This document shows positions 1 through 4,444 of a DNA stretch of 5,591 nucleotides, piece after piece (the first letter of the stretch is position 1; the number at the start of each line of letters is the position of its first letter). Origin of the DNA: Acidimicrobiales bacterium (GTDB lineage: Bacteria; Actinomycetota; Acidimicrobiia; Acidimicrobiales; Poriferisodaliceae); contig JAHDHM010000248.1 of the NCBI GenBank assembly GCA_020631315.1, positions 1-5,591 of the forward strand, given 5' to 3'. Under the pieces are notes generated by a model, which had not been told where the DNA came from, ran no database searches, and saw nothing but the letters and a program-made list of their open reading frames with translations. A program made the position numbers and the translations under genes.

Positions 1-1
1 G

Positions 2-127
2 AAGACCTCCGCGATCGAGCTGCTGATCCTGTCGCCGAACGGGCTCAAGAGCGACGATCCGTCGCCGGCCGTCTATCGCCGTCGTCTGTCGGCGCTGGCC
101 AAGGCGGCCACGGCCACCCTCACCTAG
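2..127 (+). CDS. C-terminal fragment of an unidentified protein (partial, 5' end outside window)
   Basis: An open frame enters from the left edge and stops at TAG 125-127, giving 41 residues. The translation begins KTSAIELLILSPNG and ends AKAATATLT. Codon third positions are almost all G or C, as in the real genes here, so this is probably coding and not chance. The tail combines a hydrophobic stretch (IELLIL), a charged turn (KSDDPS) and a helix-like RRRLSALAKAA segment. I do not recognise the family and assign no function. It lies 67 bp upstream of the kinase gene on the same strand, so co-transcription is possible. Confidence 0.6.
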   Translation, partial: KTSAIELLILSPNGLKSDDPSPAVYRRRLSALAKAATATLT

Positions 128-194
128 CGCCGGGTCAGGTGTCCGAGCTCCGCCCGAACGTCGACCGCCGCCTCGGGCCGTCGAGCGTGAGCCG

Positions 195-1190
195 ATGCTG
201 ACGCCGCCCAGCGAGGTGACGGACGCCGCCGTCGCGCGTGCCATCGAGCAGCGCTGGGGTCTCGTGGCCGGCGAGCTGCGTTTCGAGCCGGTGGGCTTCG
301 GTTCGCATCACTGGACGTTCGCCGCAGCCGGAAGCCGCTGGTTCGTCACCGTCGACGAGCTCGGTGCCGAGTCAGCCGACGCCGCGGGGCGCTTGGCCGA
401 GCTCCGGGATGCCGGTGCGACAGCCGCCGTGCTCGCTGCACGCGGGGCCTCGTTCGTCGCTGCGCCTCTCCCTTCGGTGTCGGGCGGCGTGGTCGAGTCG
501 CTCGGCCCGCACCATGGCATCAGCCTGCGGCCCTACGTCGACGGTGTCGCCGGCGAGTGGGGGAGCTACGACGACGTCAGCACCCTCCGCAGCGTGGCCG
601 ACGTGTTCGCACGGCTTCACCGGTTCGAGGTCTCGGATGTGCCGAGATGCCGGCGGGTTGCGCTGGAGGTCCCCGGCCGCGATCGGCTCGAGACCGCACT
701 GATGGACCTCGATCGGCCGTGGCGGGAGGGTCCCCATGGCGAGCCGTGCCGTCGCCTGCTGCTCGAGCACGCCGCTGAGGTGAGCGCAGCGCTCCGGCTG
801 CATCGCGACCTGGTCGACCGTGTCGCCCCTGTCGATGACTGGGTGATCACGCACGGCGAACCACATCCCGGCAACGTCGTGATGACGGCACAGGGCCCGG
901 TGCTCATCGACTGGGACACGGTCCGCATCGCACCGCGTGAGCGAGATCTGTGGATGCTCGTTCGCGAGGGTACGGGCATCGGCGACCACTACCGCGAGGT
1001 CACCGGCGTCTCCCTCGATCGTCGTTCGTTGGTGCTGTTCGAGCTCGGCTGGGACCTCGCCGACGTCGCCTCGTTCGTCGACGGTTTCCGCTCCGATCAC
1101 GCCGACGACGCCGACAGCGAGCTCGCCTGGAAGTCCCTCGGCGAACACCTCGATCCACAGCGATGGTTCGAGCTCCGCGAGAATCTCTGA
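195..1190 (+). CDS. Aminoglycoside phosphotransferase (APH)-fold small-molecule kinase
   Basis: This is a 331-residue cytoplasmic enzyme of the APH/choline kinase-like family, which transfers phosphate from ATP to a small hydroxylated substrate. The catalytic loop is ITHGEPHPGN at residues 218-227. The metal-binding segment LIDWDTV (237-243) is followed by IAPRERDLW, an arrangement seen in spectinomycin-phosphotransferase-like APH proteins. A GFGSHHW turn (34-40) sits where the nucleotide loop is expected, followed by WFVTVDE (49-55), where no obvious beta-3 lysine is present. The family's catalytic Asp (HGD) is Glu222 here, and Asp239 is the likely Mg ligand. Length is normal and the family-like N-terminus supports ATG 195, although the Shine-Dalgarno is weak (GTGAG at 187-191). 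The substrate cannot be inferred; the neighbours are not antibiotic genes. Family assignment is confident, but a resistance role is not supported. Confidence 0.88.
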   Translation: MLTPPSEVTDAAVARAIEQRWGLVAGELRFEPVGFGSHHWTFAAAGSRWFVTVDELGAESADAAGRLAELRDAGATAAVLAARGASFVAAPLPSVSGGVVESLGPHHGISLRPYVDGVAGEWGSYDDVSTLRSVADVFARLHRFEVSDVPRCRRVALEVPGRDRLETALMDLDRPWREGPHGEPCRRLLLEHAAEVSAALRLHRDLVDRVAPVDDWVITHGEPHPGNVVMTAQGPVLIDWDTVRIAPRERDLWMLVREGTGIGDHYREVTGVSLDRRSLVLFELGWDLADVASFVDGFRSDHADDADSELAWKSLGEHLDPQRWFELRENL

Positions 1191-1252
1191 GTTCTCGGGA
1201 ACCGTTCTCGCAGAGGCGTCGTTGGAACGGGTGTCAGGGCGGAAACTCGACG

Positions 1253-1258
1253 AAGGGG
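1253..1258 (+). promoter_or_regulatory. Strong Shine-Dalgarno for the 90-residue protein
   Basis: AAGGGG lies five bases before ATG 1264. This is the clearest ribosome binding site in the window. It fixes the start of the small gene well downstream of the open reading frame's upper limit, which overlaps the kinase gene. Confidence 0.7.
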
Positions 1259-1263
1259 CGAAC

Positions 1264-1536
1264 ATGCCGGCAGCAGCTGCAACCAAGATGGCGAACGAGG
1301 TCTACGAGATCGTGGAGACCCCGATCTCGGGCTGGCGGCGGATCTTCCAGGGCATGTCCGGTGGCGTGCCCACGGATGGCAGCGCCATGAAGGCCGTGAA
1401 CCGCAAGGTCGTGTTCAAGGACACCGGCAAGCGGGTCCCGGGCATGCACCTGATCAACTCAGCGATGTACGTGTCGATCCGCAACGGCATCTCCACGACG
1501 ACCGCGGCGGAGTTCAAGGCGAAGTTCCTCGACTGA
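1264..1536 (+). CDS. Small protein of unknown function (90 aa)
   Basis: The start at ATG 1264 is chosen because AAGGGG sits at ideal spacing, and because upstream in-frame sequence overlaps the kinase gene and translates as Arg/Ser-rich noise. The product is 90 residues, soluble-looking, without cysteine, signal peptide or membrane segment. Features include an Ala-rich N-terminus (MPAAAATK), a central YEIVETPISGWRRIF segment, a Gly/Ser turn (GMSGGVPTDGS), basic residues between 43 and 57, and a TTTAAEFKAKFLD tail. I recognise no domain. It starts 73 bp after the kinase stop and is followed at once by a strong inverted repeat, so it may be its own well-expressed unit or the end of a kinase operon. 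Coding status is well supported by codon bias, ribosome binding site and terminator; function is unknown. Confidence 0.8.
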   Translation: MPAAAATKMANEVYEIVETPISGWRRIFQGMSGGVPTDGSAMKAVNRKVVFKDTGKRVPGMHLINSAMYVSIRNGISTTTAAEFKAKFLD

Positions 1537-1576
1537 CCCGGTCGAATGGGCCGGCTCACTCAGCCGGCCGACCGGG
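1537..1576. terminator. Two-tier inverted repeat, probable bidirectional terminator
   Basis: The outer arms CCCGGTCG (1537-1544) and CGACCGGG (1569-1576) are perfect complements. Inside them, GGCCGGCT (1549-1556) and AGCCGGCC (1562-1569) form a second perfect stem with a five-base loop CACTC. The two stems share base 1569, so one pair is lost, leaving a small one-sided bulge at 1545-1549. The structure begins directly after the TGA of the small gene and ends 10 bp before the stop of the convergent oxidoreductase gene. It therefore fits termination from both sides. There is no T-tract, which is common in GC-rich actinobacteria. Confidence 0.75.
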
Positions 1577-1586
1577 CCGGCGAGGG

Positions 1587-2033
1587 TCAGGCTGGTTCGG
1601 CGATGACGACGGGGATGTCCCGGTCGGTCTTCGACTGGTAGCCGGCGTAGCCCTTGTAGCCGTCGACGATCCGGGGCCACAGCTCGGCCTTCTCGTCGGC
1701 AGTGGCCGTCCTCGTCACGAGCGTCAGCTCACCCGAGCCGTCAGCGGGCTCGAGGGTGATCTCGGGGTTGGCGACCATGTTGCGATACCAGTCCGGGTTG
1801 CGATCGTCGCCGCCCTTCGAGGCCACGAGGATCCAGCGTTCGCCGTCTCGCACAGGGACGGTGAGCATGACCGTTCGGGGCTGACCCGACGTGCGTCCGG
1901 TCGTCGTGACCTTGACGACGGGCATGCCGCCGGCTTCGGCGCCGATCTTCCCGCCCGACACCTGCAGCAAGGTCCGGTGCACGACGTTGGCGCCGATCAG
2001 GAACTTGTCCTTCATCATGTCCGCGATGCTCAT
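1587..2033 (-). CDS. Nitroreductase-family deazaflavin (F420)-dependent oxidoreductase, Ddn-like
   Basis: The product has 148 residues, the usual length of the DUF385/Ddn family of split-barrel proteins that use reduced coenzyme F420 to reduce quinones, nitro compounds or other electrophiles. Family marks are visible: a TTTGRTSGQPRTV segment (43-55) matching the F420 phosphate-binding GRxSGxxR motif, then VASKGGDDRNPDWYRNMVANPE (70-91) where the family has its ASxGG...P.WY.N..ANP block. The C-terminal YKGYAGYQSKTDRDIPVV stretch (126-143) also fits. The N-terminus is helical and lacks the signal peptide of secreted relatives. ATG 2033 has no Shine-Dalgarno but lies just downstream of a TACGCT hexamer, suggesting a leaderless mRNA. 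It is convergent with the small gene and divergent from the transglutaminase-like gene. F420 use is inferred from family; the substrate is unknown. Confidence 0.9.
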   Translation of the reverse strand: MSIADMMKDKFLIGANVVHRTLLQVSGGKIGAEAGGMPVVKVTTTGRTSGQPRTVMLTVPVRDGERWILVASKGGDDRNPDWYRNMVANPEITLEPADGSGELTLVTRTATADEKAELWPRIVDGYKGYAGYQSKTDRDIPVVIAEPA

Positions 2034-2039
2034 CGCCGC

Positions 2040-2045
2040 AGCGTA
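2040..2045 (-). promoter_or_regulatory. Candidate -10 box (TACGCT) for a leaderless oxidoreductase mRNA
   Basis: On the minus strand TACGCT fits the actinobacterial TANNNT -10 pattern and is separated by only six bases from ATG 2033. Transcription would then start at or beside the A of the start codon, which agrees with the lack of any Shine-Dalgarno. No clear -35 hexamer is seen. This is pattern-based inference only. Confidence 0.4.
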
Positions 2046-2054
2046 CGGCGCCGT

Positions 2055-2094
2055 CGACGCCGGCCGAGCCGACGCCGGGACGAGCCGACGCCGG
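2055..2094. repeat. Three spaced copies of CGACGCCGG upstream of the oxidoreductase gene
   Basis: CGACGCCGG occurs at 2055-2063, 2070-2078 and 2086-2094, with periods of 15 and 16 bp. The last two copies extend to a 14-base identity, CGAGCCGACGCCGG, at 2065-2078 and 2081-2094. The array covers the presumed -35 and upstream region of the minus-strand oxidoreductase promoter. It could bind a regulator, or it could be simple slippage in GC-rich non-coding DNA. Confidence 0.45.
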
Positions 2095-2145
2095 ATTGTT
2101 CACCGCCGAGGCTTCATCCCGGAACCGCCCGAACGGCCAAGCTGA

Positions 2146-2161
2146 CCGTCGACCTCGACGG
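2146..2161. promoter_or_regulatory. Small perfect dyad in the divergent intergenic region, possible operator
   Basis: CCGTCGA (2146-2152) and TCGACGG (2155-2161) are perfect inverted repeats with a two-base spacer. The dyad lies about 110 bp from the oxidoreductase start and about 50 bp upstream of the candidate -10 box of the transglutaminase-like gene. Its size is typical of a dimeric repressor site, but TCGACG words are common in this DNA, so chance is a real alternative. Confidence 0.3.
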
Positions 2162-2207
2162 CCCAGCGCTCGTCGAACGCCTCGCTGGCTGAGGGGTCCG
2201 AGCCGGG

Positions 2208-2213
2208 TACCTT
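2208..2213 (+). promoter_or_regulatory. Candidate -10 box (TACCTT) for the transglutaminase-like gene
   Basis: TACCTT fits the TANNNT pattern, with a transcription start expected near 2219-2222. That would leave a very short leader before GTG 2234, containing GGGGTGG (2224-2230), or a leaderless start at the in-frame GTG 2222. No convincing -35 hexamer is visible. Confidence 0.35.
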
Positions 2214-2233
2214 CGTCGGTCGTGGGGTGGCCG

Positions 2234-3007
2234 GTGGACGTTCCGAATCCGTGGGTGCTGCGGCCGCGGGTCGTGTCGATGTCACGGATCCGTGGTGTGC
2301 CGTCGGCGTTCGTGTTCACCCCGGACACGATCGACGTCCACTGGGGCGACGGCCGTGTCGACTCGCGGCCGGCCGATGTGCGGGCGCTCCAGCTGTTGCT
2401 GGTCGGTGACGGCGACACGAGGACACGAGCGCAGGAACAACTCGTCATCGAGTTCTACGACGGGTCGACGCTCGCGGTCGGCAACCTGCCGCCCGGAGTC
2501 CGGGTGATCCGCTCGACGCTGAGCCGCTGTTACCTCGGCAAGACCGAGGTCGGCGCGCGAAGGGCGGCCGACGTCGACCATCGGTTCTTCGCCCGAGGAT
2601 CGAGGCAACCGTTCGCCTGGTACTTCAGCGGCGACACCGCGGTGACGGTCGACTCGTTCGACGATGTCGCTCGATGGCTCCGGGGTTGTCGTTTCGAGGA
2701 CGACCACGCCGGGGACTCGTGGCGGCACCCTGCCGAGATGGAGCGCTTCCGGTTCGGCGACTGTGAGGACCACGCGCTGTGGGCCTGGAGGAAGCTGACG
2801 GAGCTGGGGTTCGACGCCGAGCTCGTCGTCGGTCAACGCACCACCTGGCACGCCTGGGTACACGTCACCATCGACGGCGAACGCCACCTGTTCGAGACCA
2901 CGCTGAAGAGCGAACCGATGATCTGGCCACTCGCCGACAAGCTCGGCGAGTACGAGCCGCGTTACGGCGTCGGCGGTGACCTGCAGACGTTTCTCTACGG
3001 CCGCTGA
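2234..3007 (+). CDS. Transglutaminase-like cysteine protease/transferase-fold protein with an unassigned N-terminal domain
   Basis: About 257 residues from GTG 2234. The C-terminal half carries the transglutaminase-like core: RFGDCEDHALWAW (173-185) with nucleophile candidate Cys177, TWHAWVHV (204-211) with candidate His206, and LFETT (219-223), where Glu221 takes the place usually held by Asp. The GDCED signature is typical of bacterial transglutaminase-like cysteine peptidases. Residues about 25-130 look beta-rich (IDVHWGDGRV, VIEFYDGSTLAVG) and match no domain I recognise. No signal peptide or membrane segment is visible, so it is probably cytoplasmic. GTG 2234 is chosen for the preceding GGGGTGG and because codon bias is already coding-like there. 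GTG 2222 and ATG 2279 are alternatives; sequence before 2222 looks non-coding. It is convergent with the lipoprotein gene. The target, and whether it hydrolyses or cross-links, are unknown. Confidence 0.82.
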   Translation: MDVPNPWVLRPRVVSMSRIRGVPSAFVFTPDTIDVHWGDGRVDSRPADVRALQLLLVGDGDTRTRAQEQLVIEFYDGSTLAVGNLPPGVRVIRSTLSRCYLGKTEVGARRAADVDHRFFARGSRQPFAWYFSGDTAVTVDSFDDVARWLRGCRFEDDHAGDSWRHPAEMERFRFGDCEDHALWAWRKLTELGFDAELVVGQRTTWHAWVHVTIDGERHLFETTLKSEPMIWPLADKLGEYEPRYGVGGDLQTFLYGR

Positions 3008-3017
3008 TCCGGGCCGT
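2997..3017. terminator. Weak hairpin at the end of the transglutaminase-like gene
   Basis: ACGGCC (2997-3002) and GGCCGT (3012-3017) form a perfect six-pair stem with a nine-base loop spanning the TGA stop. It lies in the 18-bp gap between convergent genes, where a shared terminator is expected. It is short, overlaps coding sequence and lacks a T-tract. Confidence 0.3.
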
Positions 3018-3025
3018 CGGGAGCG

Positions 3026-3757
3026 TCAGATGCTGCAGACCCAGCGGATGGCGACGTCGCCACCGTCGTCGGCGATCACGAGCTGACCCGAACCGTCCTC
3101 GTCCACCTCTGCGGTGCCGGTCACGAGCAGGTTGATCGGCTCTTCGCCCGGCGGTGTGACGAGCACGATGCCGGAGGTCGAGTAGCTGCCCGGGCCGACG
3201 AAGCCCTCGGCAGTGAGGTCGGCGCCGATCGTCACACCCTGCTCGTCCGGTTCCGACTCGAAGATGACGACGAGCGAGCTGCCCGAAGTACCGCACATGG
3301 CCGGGGTCGCTGACGTGGACCGAGCGGCGGAGTCTCGGAGCAGGGCCATTCCCTCGGAGGTCACGACCGGGTCACCCGGGGGCACGCTCGACGTCGGCAG
3401 CGGCGCCGCCGTCGGTGGGGGAGACGCCGTCGTGGGTGCAGCCGTGACGGCGGTGGTCGGCGTCGCAGTGGTTGCGGGTGCTGCTGAAGCCGTCGTGTCC
3501 TTCGTCGGCGTGGCGGTGGTGTCGCGAGGGGTGACCAGCGGGACTGGTGTCGCGGCGGCGGTGGTGCTCACCGACCCGTCGGTCTCTGTGGCACCGCCGA
3601 CCGGCCGGGCAGCGACGGACACGTCGACCGCAGCTTCGGTCGTGGCGGGCGCCTCGGTTACCGCGGGCTGGGCGTCGGAGGTCGGGGCGTCGTCCGACGC
3701 GCCACATGCAGTCAGGCCGATCGCACCGGCGAACGCCAACGACGCGAGACGTCGCAT
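3026..3757 (-). CDS. Secreted lipoprotein with Thr/Pro/Ala-rich linker and a small C-terminal domain
   Basis: The product has 243 residues from ATG 3757. MRR starts a short basic n-region, followed by a hydrophobic helix and lipobox LTAC with Cys18, so the protein should be lipid-anchored outside the membrane. Residues about 21-128 are low complexity, dominated by Thr, Ala, Pro and Val with repeated TTA/ATP/APTT units. This suggests an extended wall-spanning linker, possibly O-glycosylated. The C-terminal domain (about 130-243) is acidic and beta-like and holds Cys155 and Cys241 (MCGTSGS, RWVCSI), which may form a disulfide. I do not recognise this domain. Start choice is uncertain: there is no Shine-Dalgarno for 3757, and in-frame GTG 3799 and TTG 3829 would only lengthen the n-region. 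It lies 90 bp downstream of the FBP-type gene on the same strand. Function is unknown. Confidence 0.85.
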   Translation of the reverse strand: MRRLASLAFAGAIGLTACGASDDAPTSDAQPAVTEAPATTEAAVDVSVAARPVGGATETDGSVSTTAAATPVPLVTPRDTTATPTKDTTASAAPATTATPTTAVTAAPTTASPPPTAAPLPTSSVPPGDPVVTSEGMALLRDSAARSTSATPAMCGTSGSSLVVIFESEPDEQGVTIGADLTAEGFVGPGSYSTSGIVLVTPPGEEPINLLVTGTAEVDEDGSGQLVIADDGGDVAIRWVCSI

Positions 3758-3847
3758 GCGGTGCTGGCGCAGCTGGTTCGTGGGGTTGGCGTTCGGCACC
3801 CCTCCCCATCGGTCGGTCGGCGGCGCCAATCAACCTTCACGGCCCAC

Positions 3848-4321
3848 TCAGTCGACGAGGAGTCGGCGAAGGAACCGATCGAGGTTGGCCTCCGTGCGGT
3901 CGAGACGTTGCCACGGTGTCAGCGTCTCTCGCAGCGCACCAGGATCCGGTGGTAGCAGCCCGAAGGAACGTCGAGCACAGTCGAAGTCGAAACAGATCCA
4001 GTTGCCGACGACCTTGCGCTTGCCCACGGCCGCGGTCCACAGCGCCGTGGCACCCGGCGGTCGGTTCGAACAACAGATCGTGCAGATGCCCGACGTGTGG
4101 TTCCGAGTCGCTGTGTGCGGTTCCCGCAGCCGGAACACCCGCCAGGCATCATCGAGCTCGCGTACGAGGAACGCCTCGTTGGAACCACGCACCCGCCAGA
4201 AGGCGTAGAGCAGGTGATCGTCGCCGACGAACTGCTCGGCATGAGCCCGACGGCGATGCGGGCTGGCCGCCACTGCATCGACGATCAGTTGTCGGTCGAT
4301 CCACGCGTCGGTGTCCGGCAT
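3848..4321 (-). CDS. FBP/FusB-type zinc-finger domain protein (possible EF-G-binding protein)
   Basis: The product has 157 residues. The C-terminal half carries a four-cysteine zinc-finger pattern, C80-x2-C83 (SGICTIC) and C110-x4-C115 (NWICFDFDC), joined by a GKRKVVGNW segment. This matches the treble-clef domain of the FBP/FusB family, whose staphylococcal members bind elongation factor G and rescue it from fusidic acid. The N-terminal half is mostly helical and shorter than in FusB. Many actinobacteria carry such FBP-domain proteins without a proven resistance role. EF-G binding here is therefore inference. ATG 4321 is preceded by GGGG with only four bases of spacing and by a TACGCT hexamer 10 bases upstream, suggesting a very short leader. 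It is divergent from the dehydrogenase across a dyad-rich region and may be co-transcribed with the lipoprotein. Confidence 0.8.
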   Translation of the reverse strand: MPDTDAWIDRQLIVDAVAASPHRRRAHAEQFVGDDHLLYAFWRVRGSNEAFLVRELDDAWRVFRLREPHTATRNHTSGICTICCSNRPPGATALWTAAVGKRKVVGNWICFDFDCARRSFGLLPPDPGALRETLTPWQRLDRTEANLDRFLRRLLVD

Positions 4322-4331
4322 CGTGCCCCGA

Positions 4332-4337
4332 AGCGTA
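4332..4337 (-). promoter_or_regulatory. Candidate -10 box (TACGCT) for the FBP-type gene
   Basis: The minus strand reads TACGCT ten bases before ATG 4321, the same hexamer found before the F420-type gene. It fits TANNNT, and transcription would start within a few bases of the start codon. The large dyad at 4361-4404 would lie just upstream, placed to influence polymerase access. No clear -35 hexamer is seen. Confidence 0.4.
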
Positions 4338-4360
4338 GCGAGCCGCCCCCGTGGAGCGAA

Positions 4361-4404
4361 CTGTCTGTCTTAGCCGTTGCCTGGGCAACGCTGCGAACAG
4401 ACAG
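4361..4404. promoter_or_regulatory. 44-bp nested dyad between divergent genes, probable operator
   Basis: The outer arms CTGTCTGT (4361-4368) and ACAGACAG (4397-4404) are perfect complements. The inner arms CGTTGCC (4375-4381) and GGCAACG (4384-4390) are also perfect, with a two-base centre TG. The inner repeat can be extended to AGC/GCT if one C is bulged. The dyad lies 40 bp from the FBP-type start and 40 bp from the dehydrogenase start, almost centred in the 123-bp gap. CTGTCTGT/ACAGACAG words resemble binding sites of TetR-family repressors, but no regulator gene is in view. A transcribed hairpin is the alternative. Confidence 0.6.
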
Positions 4405-4444
4405 ATGGTGTTCCCGCGCGAAGATCGGCGCCGTGACGGAGACG

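Noticed and set aside
1165..1211. Hairpins around the kinase stop (CGAGAA 1178-1183 with TTCTCG at 1192-1197 or 1205-1210)
   Set aside because: Stems of only six or seven pairs within partly coding sequence, with no T-tract. Too weak to call a terminator or attenuator.
1222..1249. TTGGAA and GGAAC words upstream of the small gene as a sigma-70 or ECF promoter
   Set aside because: No matching -10 element occurs at suitable spacing for either promoter class.
937..1263. Upstream in-frame extension of the 90-residue protein
   Set aside because: It overlaps the kinase C-terminus in another frame and translates as Ser/Arg/Thr-rich sequence. The strong AAGGGG before ATG 1264 explains initiation.
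372..1286. Long minus-strand open frame (304 codons) opposite the kinase gene
   Set aside because: It covers the kinase gene, which has clear catalytic motifs. Long antisense frames are expected in GC-rich DNA, and this one shows no family signature.
3797..3807. GGGGAGG upstream of the lipoprotein as its ribosome binding site
   Set aside because: It lies only one base from GTG 3799 and over 40 bases from ATG 3757, so it is badly spaced for either start and may be coincidental.
3213..4208. Long plus-strand open frame (331 codons) opposite the lipoprotein and FBP-type genes
   Set aside because: It is the antisense shadow of the Thr/Pro/Ala linker, translating as Val/Ala/Gly runs and then Arg/Ser-rich noise. 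The minus-strand genes have a lipobox and zinc-finger cysteines, and the plus frame has no recognisable domain.
4097..4444. N-terminal extension of the dehydrogenase
   Set aside because: It runs antisense through the FBP-type gene and through the nested dyad. The family N-terminus begins at MTAAVTLGNGG.
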